This document shows positions 45,753 to 54,505 of a stretch of 57,024 bases of DNA, in pieces. Within the stretch, counting starts at the first letter, position 1. Each line of letters opens with the position of its first letter. A program made the translations under genes and the position numbers. Source of the DNA: Prochlorococcus sp. HOT208_60m_808M21 (lineage in GTDB: Bacteria > Cyanobacteriota > Cyanobacteriia > PCC-6307 > Cyanobiaceae); NCBI GenBank assembly GCA_002026005.1, contig MWOX01000123.1, forward strand, positions 1 to 57,024, in the 5' to 3' direction. The notes beneath the pieces were generated by a model. It was not told the origin of the DNA, searched no databases, and saw only the letters and a list, made by a program, of their open reading frames with translations.

Positions 45753-46355
45753 ATGAAAGAAATATTTTTAATTGGATTAGGAAATCCTGGTAAAAAATAC
45801 TCAAAAAGTAGGCATAATATAGGTTTTTTACTACTTGAAAATTTTTCGAAAAAATATAATTCAAATTTTTTATTAAAAGATAAGCTTAAAAGTTCCTGCT
45901 CAGAATTTCAAATCAATGATTCTAATTTCAGGTTATTTTTACCAAATACGTTTATGAATAACAGCGGTGATGCCGTCAGAGCAATAGTTGATTGGTACAA
46001 AATAAATTTAGATCAGATTTTCATAATAGTCGATGATAAAGATCTTCCCCTAGGAAAAATAAGATTTAGAAAAAAAGGAAGCTCAGGTGGACATAATGGG
46101 CTGAAAAGCATCATTGAACAATTACAGACACAAAACTTTAAAAGAATAAGAATTGGGATTGGATCACCTCCTCAAATAAAAGGAAAAAATAATATCAATA
46201 CCATTTCACATGTATTAGGAAATATTTCTCTAGAAGAAAAATCAATATTGGATAAAGTATATAAGAGAGTAATTGAATCACTCGAACAACTAAATACTAA
46301 AAAAGAAGAATATATAATTAATGAATTAAATTCTTTTGACAAAGACCAACTTTAA
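45753..46355 (+). CDS. pth: Peptidyl-tRNA hydrolase
   Basis: A 200-residue enzyme that recycles peptidyl-tRNA from stalled ribosomes. Near the N-terminus, LIGLGNPGKKYSKSRHNIGF contains catalytic H21; FMNNSGDAVRAIVDWY and VDDKDLPLGKIRFRKKGSSG with GHNGLKSII follow. ATG start. The DUF3146-like gene begins 3 bases after the stop. Confidence 0.95.
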   Translation: MKEIFLIGLGNPGKKYSKSRHNIGFLLLENFSKKYNSNFLLKDKLKSSCSEFQINDSNFRLFLPNTFMNNSGDAVRAIVDWYKINLDQIFIIVDDKDLPLGKIRFRKKGSSGGHNGLKSIIEQLQTQNFKRIRIGIGSPPQIKGKNNINTISHVLGNISLEEKSILDKVYKRVIESLEQLNTKKEEYIINELNSFDKDQL

Positions 46356-46358
46356 CAA

Positions 46359-46616
46359 ATGCGTTCAAAACCTGAAACTATTGCAAATGTAAGTGTTAAG
46401 GAATATTGCTTCTCAAAAAAGCAAATTCAGGGGGTTGTGGAAGCTAGTCAATTTAAATGGACTTTTACATACTCCTTTAATAAAGGACTTTTAAAGGTTA
46501 ATCCACCGTTAGGAAGAGCATTAATTGAAAATGGCTTATTGAAATTTTTACTGAAAAAAGATTATGAATTAGAAACAGGTAATGAATATAAGTTCACTAT
46601 TTCTGCCAAGTTTTAA
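46359..46616 (+). CDS. DUF3146-like conserved cyanobacterial protein
   Basis: An 85-residue soluble protein of unknown function. VVEASQFKWTFTYSFNKGLLKV and PPLGRALIENGLLKFLLKKDYELETGNEYKFTI resemble the DUF3146 family of cyanobacteria as I remember it. Starts 3 bases after pth, probably in one transcript. Its last 20 bases overlap the convergent RNase H-fold gene. Confidence 0.7.
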   Translation: MRSKPETIANVSVKEYCFSKKQIQGVVEASQFKWTFTYSFNKGLLKVNPPLGRALIENGLLKFLLKKDYELETGNEYKFTISAKF

Positions 46617-47034
46617 AATCTATATTTTGATTCAAAGTAAACTTCGTTTTGCAATAATCTTCTAATATTATCAATGCTGATATCGCATCAAGATTTTTAT
46701 TAAGAATAAAAACCTCTCTAGGAATTAAAAACTTCAGACCACTAATTGGAAAAAGTTCGAAATATCTTGCTTTAGCCCTGTAGGTGGTATTTTTTTCCTC
46801 AAAAGTTATTATTTCTTTTTTAAAAAAATATAGTTTTTCTCTAATTTCTTTACTGGTGGTACCATTGCCAATAATAATTTGTGATATGTCTTCAGCGGCA
46901 ATTAAATGCCTGACAAAATTCTCCAGTGATTCACTTTTCAGAACAATCGCTTTATAAACTTTTTTTTCTCTTATTTCAGCTAGTACTAAGCCACATTTAC
47001 TTTTCCCAGGATCAATAGTTATAACTCTAGGCAT
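46597..47034 (-). CDS. YqgF-like RNase H-fold protein
   Basis: A 145-residue protein with an RNase H-like fold: VITIDPGKSKCGLVLAEI (first catalytic-type aspartate) at the N-terminus and QIIIGNGTTSKEI in the middle, with a late NLDAISALIIL segment. It is related to YqgF/RuvX, which trims pre-16S rRNA, but is a divergent cyanobacterial branch; its substrate is unknown. It follows the DUF3084 gene without a gap (47034/47035), so they are probably cotranscribed. Confidence 0.72.
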   Translation of the reverse strand: MPRVITIDPGKSKCGLVLAEIREKKVYKAIVLKSESLENFVRHLIAAEDISQIIIGNGTTSKEIREKLYFFKKEIITFEEKNTTYRAKARYFELFPISGLKFLIPREVFILNKNLDAISALIILEDYCKTKFTLNQNIDFKTWQK

Positions 47035-48000
47035 TTAAGATGGAATCTTTGAAATATTGATTTCAACTACTATGGGTTCTACAGTTTTACTATCTCTCAA
47101 AGATACTACTTCTAACTTAAATTTGATATTTTGATTTTCTTTAAGAAAGTCTCTAATTTTTTTTATAAAATTTCCATTTGTTTTTATTTCACTAACTTGT
47201 GATCCTTTTGACTTAATTTCATCCCTTGTTTCTCTAAGCAATGATTTAATTTGTAAATCTATTGATTTAAGATTTAAATCACTTTCTCCCAGAATTGAAC
47301 TTGTAATAACATCTCCTTTTTTGACTATTAATTTATTCTCTAATAAATCAGGAGATACAAAAACATAGTTATCACCCTTTAAGACATTTGTTGCTGATTT
47401 GATAAGTAAAATCCAGTTACCACCCCTAGAAGCTATTGTCTGAATTTTTGAAATATCACTAGGTCTCCACAAAAGAATATTTTTTGCTTCTTTATTAATT
47501 GGAATAACAATTTTCCTAACAAATTTATCAGCTTCATTGTAAATTTTTGGAAAGTCTCGTTTTACATTTGAGTTAGAGTTTATTTCAGCTATAAATAAAG
47601 TCTGTCCTCTTTTAATAACAACATTTCCTCTCCTAAATTCTTTAATATTATTTTTTAGTTGATTTAACTCCTTTTCTTTTTGAATAATTTTACCTTCAAG
47701 TTCCTCTTGCTCTTCCTGTAAAGGGATTAAAGCCTTTTTGCTTTCATCTAAAGTTTTTTGCAAAAAAGGAATATCAACAAAAAGCCTTTGTCTGAATTCT
47801 TCGCTTACTAAAATCAATAACCCTATTGATATTGAACTAATAAACCCACCAGTAATAATAGTTATTATAGTTGCCGTTTTTTTTGGTCTTAATTTTAAAA
47901 TACTAAATCTTGCTTTACCAATCTTTGTTCCAAGAATATCCCCAAATGGTGCAATTAATCCCCCTAATAATATTAAAAAAACAATTAAAATCCAAGCCAC
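47035..48000 (-). CDS. DUF3084-type membrane protein
   Basis: A 321-residue protein with two N-terminal transmembrane helices (about 1-17 and 45-68) around GDILGTKIGKARFSILKLRPKKTAT, a segment typical of DUF3084 proteins. A long coiled coil (about 78-120, EEQEELEGKIIQKEKELNQL) and a mixed alpha/beta C-terminal part follow. Function unknown; the architecture suggests a tethered scaffold. GTG start at 48000. It lies 39 bases downstream of ntcA on the same strand. Confidence 0.83.
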   Translation of the reverse strand: MAWILIVFLILLGGLIAPFGDILGTKIGKARFSILKLRPKKTATIITIITGGFISSISIGLLILVSEEFRQRLFVDIPFLQKTLDESKKALIPLQEEQEELEGKIIQKEKELNQLKNNIKEFRRGNVVIKRGQTLFIAEINSNSNVKRDFPKIYNEADKFVRKIVIPINKEAKNILLWRPSDISKIQTIASRGGNWILLIKSATNVLKGDNYVFVSPDLLENKLIVKKGDVITSSILGESDLNLKSIDLQIKSLLRETRDEIKSKGSQVSEIKTNGNFIKKIRDFLKENQNIKFKLEVVSLRDSKTVEPIVVEINISKIPS

Positions 48001-48039
48001 ACTTTTGAATATACTCAGTACATCATAATTTATAACGAA

Positions 48040-48774
48040 TCAATTAAATCTTTTTGCAAGAGCAATTGGATCGAACACTGTGATCTTTTTTCTTTCAATA
48101 TTAAGAAGCCCTGAATCCTTTAAATCTCCCAATAATCTTGTAATGGTTACTCTTGTAGAACCAATAGCTTCAGCAATTGCCTGATGTGAAAGCCTTAAAT
48201 CTATCGTAATACCTTTTTCACCTGCAACTCCAAAGTCTCTACAAAGGACCATTAAAAAACTTACTAAACGAGAAGACATATCTCTATGTGTAAGAGTTTC
48301 TATCATTGTTTCAGTTTGAAGGATCCTACTTGAAAGCCCTTGTAAAAGTAATAGTCCTACTGATGCATCTTCCTCTATAGCTCTTAAAACAGAATTAGCA
48401 GGTGCTGTTATCATTTCAACTCTTGTGAATGCTATGGCATGGTAAAAACGATCGGATCTATGGCCTGTAAGAAGAGATAAAACACCAAAGAGACTATTCT
48501 CTCTTAAAAGAGCAACAGTTATTTCTTCACCTGACTCATAAACTCTTGAAAGTCTTACTGCTCCTCTTCTTATAAGATAAACCCTTTCAGCAGGATCTCC
48601 AGGAAAGAATATTGTTTTAGACCTCTCAACCATTTCTGTGCTTGCACCATCTAGACCTTTAATAACTTCCATTAAAGTTCTATTTATTGGAAAACGTTCT
48701 CCAACGGAGTTGATTTTACTTTGTCCGGAATGCTGCGAACTAAAGCTGTTGAATCCTCGTGAAGCAGGTATCAT
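48040..48774 (-). CDS. ntcA: Global nitrogen regulator NtcA
   Basis: A 244-residue CRP/FNR-family transcription factor that senses 2-oxoglutarate (with PipX) and activates nitrogen-assimilation genes. The N-terminal part forms the cyclic-nucleotide-like effector domain ([21 protein letters not shown]); the C-terminal helix-turn-helix, [21 protein letters not shown], has the recognition helix invariant in NtcA. An NtcA-like site lies upstream of its own start. Divergent from a BtuR-like gene. Confidence 0.97.
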   Translation of the reverse strand: MIPASRGFNSFSSQHSGQSKINSVGERFPINRTLMEVIKGLDGASTEMVERSKTIFFPGDPAERVYLIRRGAVRLSRVYESGEEITVALLRENSLFGVLSLLTGHRSDRFYHAIAFTRVEMITAPANSVLRAIEEDASVGLLLLQGLSSRILQTETMIETLTHRDMSSRLVSFLMVLCRDFGVAGEKGITIDLRLSHQAIAEAIGSTRVTITRLLGDLKDSGLLNIERKKITVFDPIALAKRFN

Positions 48775-48794
48775 AAATATCTTGACTATTAAAA

Positions 48795-48836
48795 AATTTA
48801 AGGAGACACCCTGAAATATCTTGTATCAACTGTAAC
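48795..48836 (-). promoter_or_regulatory. Candidate autoregulatory NtcA promoter of ntcA
   Basis: On the minus strand GTTACAGTTGATAC (48823-48836) fits the relaxed NtcA consensus GT-N10-AC. Exactly 22 bases further is TAAATT (48795-48800), the same -10 hexamer as at amt1, and the ntcA ATG is about 20 bases on. The site is weaker than GTA-N8-TAC, but the spacing is right for class II activation and NtcA autoregulation is known in cyanobacteria. Confidence 0.65.
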
Positions 48837-48918
48837 AATTTTCAATTCTTATCAGTTTATCGACAAGCTTTTTTCAGTCAATTTCAAATTGCTTTACCCT
48901 TTTTTAAGTAAAATTACA

Positions 48919-48968
48919 CTATATGCAGTGTCATTAGATTCTAATTATACTGCATGTAGAAAGAATCT
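48919..48968 (+). promoter_or_regulatory. Long hairpin with competing pairing ahead of the BtuR-like gene
   Basis: Bases 48919-48936 pair with 48942-48959 as an 18-bp stem with one C-T mismatch and two G-U pairs, closed by the 5-base loop GATTC. On the minus strand the two G-U pairs would be C-A mismatches, so a plus-strand transcript folds better. The segment AGATTCT (48936-48942), which includes the loop, is complementary to AGAATCT (48962-48968), 5 bases before the ATG. The two pairings exclude each other. It has no T run, so it is not a terminator. Confidence 0.6.
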
Positions 48969-48973
48969 AAATA

Positions 48974-49552
48974 ATGGTTATTAGTTCATCTCATATTTAT
49001 TCCAAAGGTAATCTTAATGTTGTAAAAACAAATCCTGCCAACAAAATTAACGTAAAAAATTTTTCACAAAACGGACAAATTCAAATCTATCAATCTTCAT
49101 ATAGAGGTAGCTACACATCTATCATTAGAGACTCTTTAAGAAATGCTGCTCTTGGCAGGAAAGTGCTACTAATACAATTTATGAAAGGAGGGGTAAAGCA
49201 AGGAGTTGATCATGCAGTAAAGCTATGCGGTAATTTAACCTGGGTAAGATCATCACATTCCTTTGATCAATATAATTCTGAAGCATTTGAAAATAATAAA
49301 AATTTAAAAAAATCTATTCATGAATCTACTACTGAATTATGGAATTTTTGTAAAAGAGAACTACATTCTGGAGAGAATGACCAAATCATACTTGATGAGA
49401 TTTTTTTAGCTATTGAAATGAGAATTATCGATAAAGATGATTTGATTTCAACACTTGAAAACCGATTTATATCAGGAGATGTAATCCTTACTGGTACAGA
49501 TATACCTAAAGATTTATTATTAATGGCTAACCAAATTACCGAACTTCGCTAA
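48974..49552 (+). CDS. BtuR/CobO-family protein lacking the Walker A motif
   Basis: A 192-residue homologue of cob(I)alamin adenosyltransferase (BtuR/CobO type). The alignment is clear at GRKVLLIQFMKGG, IILDEIFLAIEM (Walker B-like LDE kept) and LANQITELR-type ending. At the P-loop, where BtuR has GNGKGKTT, this protein has SSYRGSYT, so the lysine and the GKT signature are gone. Corrinoid adenosylation is therefore doubtful; it may bind a corrinoid or nucleotide without catalysis. It precedes dcd by 7 bases and diverges from ntcA. Confidence 0.78.
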   Translation: MVISSSHIYSKGNLNVVKTNPANKINVKNFSQNGQIQIYQSSYRGSYTSIIRDSLRNAALGRKVLLIQFMKGGVKQGVDHAVKLCGNLTWVRSSHSFDQYNSEAFENNKNLKKSIHESTTELWNFCKRELHSGENDQIILDEIFLAIEMRIIDKDDLISTLENRFISGDVILTGTDIPKDLLLMANQITELR

Positions 49553-49559
49553 TAAAACA

Positions 49560-50153
49560 ATGCTAAAAAATGATCTCTGGATAAATCAAAAAGCTTCGGA
49601 AGGTATGATAAAACCCTTTCAATCAAATTTGGTGAGACATCTTGAACCTAATAATAAACAAAAGCCAGTTTTGAGTTACGGATGTTCATCTTATGGCTAT
49701 GATTTAAGACTTTCATCAAAAGAATTCCTAATTTTTAGGCATATCCCTGGGACTGTGATGAACCCCAAAAAATTTAATCCTAATAACTTAGAAAAAACTG
49801 TTCTTCACCATGATAATGATGGAGACTTTTTTATTCTTCCTGCTCACTCCTACGGTTTAGGAGTTGCTTTAGAAAAGATGAAAGTGCCAGAAAATATAAC
49901 TGTAATCTGTATAGGGAAAAGTACTTACGCTCGACTTGGAATTATTGTTAATACAACGCCCGCAGAGGCAGGGTGGGAAGGTCATCTAACTTTAGAGTTT
50001 AGTAATAGTTCAGGTGCAGATTGCAGAATATATGCTGAAGAGGGTATTTGCCAACTACTCTTTTTTGAAGGTGATCCGTGCTCTACAACCTATGAAGATA
50101 GAAGAGGTAAATATCAAAACCAACCAGAAAAAGTAACTCTTGCAAAGATCTAA
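49560..50153 (+). CDS. dcd: dCTP deaminase
   Basis: A 197-residue enzyme deaminating dCTP to dUTP, a route to dUMP for thymidylate synthesis. LSYGCSSYGYDLRLS near the N-terminus, PEGTVMNPKKF-like region, GKSTYARLGIIVNTTPAEAGWEGHLTLEF (split here across its two halves: GKSTYARLGI and TPAEAGWEGHLTLEF) are the active-site segments. ATG start 7 bases after the BtuR-like gene. thyX starts 1 base after its stop, a functional pairing. Confidence 0.93.
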   Translation: MLKNDLWINQKASEGMIKPFQSNLVRHLEPNNKQKPVLSYGCSSYGYDLRLSSKEFLIFRHIPGTVMNPKKFNPNNLEKTVLHHDNDGDFFILPAHSYGLGVALEKMKVPENITVICIGKSTYARLGIIVNTTPAEAGWEGHLTLEFSNSSGADCRIYAEEGICQLLFFEGDPCSTTYEDRRGKYQNQPEKVTLAKI

Positions 50154-50154
50154 A

Positions 50155-50787
50155 ATGAGTAAAGTTGAACTAATTTCACTAACTCCTGATGCAGAAAAAA
50201 CAATGGCTTACATTGCAAGAGTAAGTAATCCAAAAAATCAGGGAAATGAAGACTACTCTAAATTATTGAGTTATTGTATTAAAAATGAACATTGGAGTGT
50301 TTTTGAACAGTCATTTATGACGTTGCAAATAGAAACTAACAGAGGAATAGCTGCTCAAATTTTAAGACATAGATCATTTACTTTCCAGGAATTTTCACAG
50401 AGATATGCAGATAGTTCTCAATTGGGTAATATCCCCTTACCAGAGTTAAGGCGTCAAGATTTCAAAAACAGGCAAAATTCAATTCCTGATCTCCCCGATG
50501 AGTTAAAAAAAAGATTTAATGAAAAAATTGGTTTACATTTTCAGGCTGCTTCAGAATTATATGAAGATTTACTGGCTGAAGGTGTAGCCAAAGAATGTGC
50601 GAGATTCGTTTTACCATTAGCGACTCCAACAAGAATATATATGTCTGGATCATGCAGATCATGGATCCATTACATTCATTTAAGATCAGCTCACGGCACC
50701 CAAAAAGAACACAAGTCCATAGCCCAAAATTGCAAGTCTATTTTTAAAAAAAGTTTTCCTATTGTATCAAAATCTTTAGAATGGTAA
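50155..50787 (+). CDS. thyX: Flavin-dependent thymidylate synthase
   Basis: A 210-residue ThyX that methylates dUMP with methylene-THF and reduced FAD. The signature RHRSFTFQEFSQRY (about 72-85) fits RHR-x7-S-x-R-Y and places it with ThyX, not ThyA. A frame opens upstream at TTG 50140 inside dcd, but the ATG at 50155, one base after the dcd stop, is the natural start. Convergent with the thioredoxin-like gene, 3 bases away. Confidence 0.94.
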   Translation: MSKVELISLTPDAEKTMAYIARVSNPKNQGNEDYSKLLSYCIKNEHWSVFEQSFMTLQIETNRGIAAQILRHRSFTFQEFSQRYADSSQLGNIPLPELRRQDFKNRQNSIPDLPDELKKRFNEKIGLHFQAASELYEDLLAEGVAKECARFVLPLATPTRIYMSGSCRSWIHYIHLRSAHGTQKEHKSIAQNCKSIFKKSFPIVSKSLEW

Positions 50788-50790
50788 AAA

Positions 50791-51381
50791 TTATCCATGA
50801 CTAAGAGGATTAACCTCATTATTTTTATTTTCTTGAATTCTTGAAAATTCAGCATTAATAATTTCCTCATAAGGTTTCTCTTCTTTCTCTAAATTATTAA
50901 TAGATTTTCTTATTTTCATTTCATCTTGTTTCCCAATAAAAGTAGATATTAGATTACCCTTTTTATCAAAAAGATTAACTTGAGGAATCCCGTTGACAGC
51001 AAACTTCTGGATGTAATTAGCCCATTTTTGATTATCAACATTTAAAAAAACAAAATTAATATCTTTTTCGTATTCATTTTTAAAAGCAGAAACTTGTGGA
51101 GCCATTTCTTTGCACACTTCACACCACTCAGCATAAAATTCCAAAAATGTAGGCTTATTATTTTTAAAAGCTATTTCAGGTTCAACAGATAATTTTCCAA
51201 AACTCTTTAGAAGATAAGTTGATTTAAAAAATAGATTTTTAAACAAAAGTATTGAAATAATAAAAATAGATATAATCAAAACAAGCATTATTTTTAAATT
51301 GGTATTTAAAATTGGCTCTCGACTTTCAGATTGCACTTTTAAGGTATTACTAACTAAAGGTATCTTAAATAAGTTAAACAA
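50791..51381 (-). CDS. Membrane-anchored thioredoxin-like protein (TxlA/HCF164 type)
   Basis: A 196-residue protein with a single N-terminal transmembrane helix (about 31-52) and a thioredoxin domain. The active site is FYAEWCEVCKEMAP (C87, C90), and the cis-proline loop is NGIPQVNLFDKKG. This resembles cyanobacterial TxlA and plant HCF164, which move reducing power across the thylakoid membrane, for example for cytochrome assembly. TTG start at 51381; the next ATG lies inside the helix. Confidence 0.85.
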   Translation of the reverse strand: MFNLFKIPLVSNTLKVQSESREPILNTNLKIMLVLIISIFIISILLFKNLFFKSTYLLKSFGKLSVEPEIAFKNNKPTFLEFYAEWCEVCKEMAPQVSAFKNEYEKDINFVFLNVDNQKWANYIQKFAVNGIPQVNLFDKKGNLISTFIGKQDEMKIRKSINNLEKEEKPYEEIINAEFSRIQENKNNEVNPLSHG

Positions 51382-51474
51382 ATAAAGAGAATTGAAAACT
51401 ATAAGCTTTTAATCAACTGATAAAATAAGGAGTGAATAGTTATCAAAAATCACTTTGATTCCCGAAAGCTAATT

Positions 51475-52827
51475 ATGCAATCAATCTTTGGAACTGATGG
51501 AATAAGAGGAAGATTTAATGAAGAGATAACTTATTCTCTTGCCTACAAAGTAGGTTATGCTTTAGGTTCGACTTTGGAAAATAAAAATCCAATATTAATT
51601 GGAAGAGATACAAGAATTAGTGGAGATATTCTGCTTCAGGCCATAACACAAGGTATAAATGAAAGTGGCAAAAAATTTATAAATCTTGGAATCTGTCCAA
51701 CCCCAGCTATACCTTTTTTAATCAAACAAGAGAACATGAGCAGTGGTGTCATGATATCTGCAAGTCATAATCCGCCAGAATATAATGGGATAAAAATTTT
51801 TGATCATAATGGTCAAAAAATTACTAAAAATTTTGAGAGTAAAATTCAAAAAATAATTGAAGAGTCAAAACAAAATATATCAATTCCTACAAAAGTGGTT
51901 TCCCTAAAAACAAACAAAGATCTTATGGATACTTATATTAAAAGCCTAATCCAAACAATGGGTGGAGAAAGTTTAAGCGGGTTAAGAATAATATTAGACG
52001 CATGTTATGGATCTGCGACAACTTGCGCAAAAAAAATTTTTCAGTCTCTTGGTGCTGATGTAAAAGTTATCAATAACTCTAAAAATGGTTTGAAAATTAA
52101 TTTGAATTGTGGTTCTACTAACCTCGAACCATTAAAAAAAGCACTAAAAGAGAGTCCTGCAGATATGGGATTCAGCTTTGATGGAGATGCCGATAGAGTA
52201 ATTGGAATCGATTCAGAAGGCAATGTGCTGGATGGAGATCATATTCTTTTTCTTTGGGGTAGAGAACTTATGGAACAAAAAATTCTCACCAATAATTTAC
52301 TAATATCAACGCAAATGGCAAACTTAGGTTTTGAAAAATCCTGGAAGAAAATTGGAGGAATGTTGCATAGAACTGATGTTGGAGATAAATATGTGCATGA
52401 CGCAATTAAGAAAAAAAGAGCTGTTTTAGGAGGTGAGCAGTCAGGTCATATACTTTCAAAAATTAATAACTTTTCTGGTGATGGAATATTGACTGCACTT
52501 CAAATTTCTAAATATTGTAAAAAGAAAAATATTAATTTAAATCATTGGCTTAAAAGTAGTTTCGAACCTTTTCCTCAAAAACTAACTAATATTAAATTAA
52601 ATTTTAATATTAATAAATTAAATCCAAAAAACAAAATCTTAATTGATGAATCTATAAAAAATTTTCAAGCAATATATTCGGAAAATTGTAGAGTTTATAT
52701 AAGACCTAGCGGTACAGAACCAGTAATCAGAGTTCTAGTTGAGGCCAAAAATCATAAGGAAGTTCATTCTTTTTCAAGCGAAATAACAAACAAACTCTTT
52801 CTAGAAATTGATAAAATAACAAATTAA
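51475..52827 (+). CDS. glmM: Phosphoglucosamine mutase
   Basis: A 450-residue hexosamine mutase making glucosamine-1-phosphate for UDP-GlcNAc, peptidoglycan and lipid [12 protein letters not shown] opens the protein; phosphoserine S97 lies in [14 protein letters not shown]; the Mg loop is [12 protein letters not shown] near 240; GGEQSGHI is the sugar-specificity motif of GlmM; and [14 protein letters not shown] closes it. Distinct from the PMM/PGM at 18558. ATG start. Confidence 0.94.
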   Translation: MQSIFGTDGIRGRFNEEITYSLAYKVGYALGSTLENKNPILIGRDTRISGDILLQAITQGINESGKKFINLGICPTPAIPFLIKQENMSSGVMISASHNPPEYNGIKIFDHNGQKITKNFESKIQKIIEESKQNISIPTKVVSLKTNKDLMDTYIKSLIQTMGGESLSGLRIILDACYGSATTCAKKIFQSLGADVKVINNSKNGLKINLNCGSTNLEPLKKALKESPADMGFSFDGDADRVIGIDSEGNVLDGDHILFLWGRELMEQKILTNNLLISTQMANLGFEKSWKKIGGMLHRTDVGDKYVHDAIKKKRAVLGGEQSGHILSKINNFSGDGILTALQISKYCKKKNINLNHWLKSSFEPFPQKLTNIKLNFNINKLNPKNKILIDESIKNFQAIYSENCRVYIRPSGTEPVIRVLVEAKNHKEVHSFSSEITNKLFLEIDKITN

Positions 52828-52834
52828 CTATGAA

Positions 52835-53464
52835 TTAAATTTTTATATAAATTTTTTCATAAATATCAAGTTGGTTAACAATCACGTACTTTTCCCTATC
52901 AGTTTTAAGTTTAATTGGATTAAAACTTTCGTAGCAATTAAAATTTTTTTTATCTATTGTTTTAAAATGAAAATTACTTAATATAGTGCAATCCATATAG
53001 TCGAATAAATCCTTTACATCTGTTTTTATAAAAATTAGGGTTCCTTTTTGTAATGAATTTGAGAGCATATTAATGAATCCTGGCTGAATTACACGCCTTT
53101 TATAATGTCTCTTTTTAAACCAAGGATCAGGAAAATTAAAAGAAATACTTTTTAGATTTTTGATAATAAATTTATTTTGGACATCATTCAAAATATTATT
53201 AGCATTACCAAATATAAAATATAGATTTTTGATTTCTCGTTCAATAACTTTTAATTTAGCATTTTTGACTAATTTCTCACGGATTTCAATTCCTAAATAA
53301 TTCCAACTAGTATTAAGTAAAGCTAAATCAAATAGAAACTCACCAGCAGCACAACCTATATCTAAATGAAGATTCGATTTAGAATCATCAAACATCTCGC
53401 TCAAAGAAGGTATTCTCTCAATTTGATTGAAATTACTACTAAGGGGATTAACATGCTGTCTCAT
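52835..53464 (-). CDS. trmB: tRNA (guanine-N7-)-methyltransferase
   Basis: A 209-residue SAM-dependent methylase of G46 in the tRNA variable loop. The SAM-binding motif is [16 protein letters not shown] (about 33-48); [32 protein letters not shown] and a TD near residue 148 are as expected of TrmB. The core aspartate and the PDPWxKxRHxKRR motif are intact. Divergent from the DUF3177-like gene. Confidence 0.92.
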   Translation of the reverse strand: MRQHVNPLSSNFNQIERIPSLSEMFDDSKSNLHLDIGCAAGEFLFDLALLNTSWNYLGIEIREKLVKNAKLKVIEREIKNLYFIFGNANNILNDVQNKFIIKNLKSISFNFPDPWFKKRHYKRRVIQPGFINMLSNSLQKGTLIFIKTDVKDLFDYMDCTILSNFHFKTIDKKNFNCYESFNPIKLKTDREKYVIVNQLDIYEKIYIKI

Positions 53465-53586
53465 ACAATTATCAATATATTCCTAAGCAATAATATAAGG
53501 ATGCATAATATTCATAACTATGACAATAGTAAGTTCAAAAGTAACAGTTTGATGTTTAATTATTATGTGTTTAAAAAGAAAAAGTT

Positions 53587-54210
53587 TTGAACGTTTTTAA
53601 TCAACTTTCTATTTGGCTATCCTTTCAACTTTCAATAATTTTCCTTATTGGTATTCCTATTACTCTATCCTTCTGGTCAATTAAAAAAAGAAATAAAGCA
53701 GTTATTAAACTTTTATCAATTTATTGGAAAGTATCCCTTTTATTTTTTATAAGCCTTCTACTTTTAATAGGAAAGTATAATTATGCTCTTGTGATAACAA
53801 ATATTTCAACATTGTTAATGACAGTTTCAGTTTGGTTTTGGAACGATATTAATGATGAATTAAAAGAATATGATTTTTCTTACTCACTTACCACAACGAC
53901 AAAAATATGGAGATGGACGATAACTTTTATTGCTCTAAATTTCTTTATTCAGAGCTTACAAAACTTGAACTGCTTTTCTTTTATTAATTCGGATGCATGT
54001 GCAATATGGCTTCAGCCTTCTTCAAATCTATATATTACTATAAAAAATTTATTTAAATTTTTCTTTGGAGCTAATTTTACCCAGCCGATATCAAAATTCT
54101 TAGGATTATTTTCATTATTAATCTATATTTTAGGCCTTATTCAATGGTCAATAATCAAATTACCTAAAAATGGAAGAAACTCCTGCTTCTCAGAAAATGG
54201 CAAAAATTGA
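53587..54210 (+). CDS. DUF3177-like membrane protein
   Basis: A 207-residue protein with about five hydrophobic helices (near 10-28, 45-62, 67-85, 108-124 and 170-188). WFWNDINDELKEYD and FWSIKKRNKAVIKLL loops and the SWSIIKLP-like end suggest the cyanobacterial DUF3177 family, function unknown; I am not certain of the family. TTG start. The next gene overlaps its 3' end by 41 bases. Confidence 0.65.
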   Translation: MNVFNQLSIWLSFQLSIIFLIGIPITLSFWSIKKRNKAVIKLLSIYWKVSLLFFISLLLLIGKYNYALVITNISTLLMTVSVWFWNDINDELKEYDFSYSLTTTTKIWRWTITFIALNFFIQSLQNLNCFSFINSDACAIWLQPSSNLYITIKNLFKFFFGANFTQPISKFLGLFSLLIYILGLIQWSIIKLPKNGRNSCFSENGKN

Positions 54211-54505
54211 TTTAATAAATAGTCTTGAAAAAATAAGTTCCGAGATACCTAATAGGATTCTTAAACTAGAGGGATTCATTCTAAAAGAAAATCAAAAAGA
54301 ACAATTAGAAATACTTATTTTCAGAGGTTACAGTAGCTCAACAACTCATCCAATTGAAATAGATTCAGAAAAAAAAGTAATAACACTTTCTTATACAATT
54401 ACAAACTTTAAACTTTATAAAGCACCGTTAATAGAAACCGAAGAAAATTTTATAAGAGAAAATCAAAACTCAGTTTTCTTTTTGAATCAAAAAAACTGGA
54501 TTTAA
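54170..54505 (+). CDS. Small conserved protein, function unknown
   Basis: A 111-residue soluble protein. [20 protein letters not shown] and [20 protein letters not shown] may belong to a small cyanobacterial/plastid domain of unknown function (DUF7734-like); this is a recollection, not a match I can test. The frame overlaps the upstream gene by 41 bases from ATG 54170, or by only 14 bases from ATG 54197 ([10 protein letters not shown]), which is an alternative start. It overlaps ileS by 4 bases at the 3' end. Confidence 0.62.
   Translation: MEETPASQKMAKIDLINSLEKISSEIPNRILKLEGFILKENQKEQLEILIFRGYSSSTTHPIEIDSEKKVITLSYTITNFKLYKAPLIETEENFIRENQNSVFFLNQKNWI

Noticed and set aside
48919-48968. A pseudoknot formed by the hairpin loop and the sequence before the ATG
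   Set aside because: With an 18-bp stem and a 3-nt linker both pairings cannot form together; competing folds are the sounder reading.
53366-53590. A 74-codon plus-strand frame over the trmB start and the trmB spacer
   Set aside because: It is antisense to trmB and ends in a lysine-rich, AT-biased tail with no family likeness.
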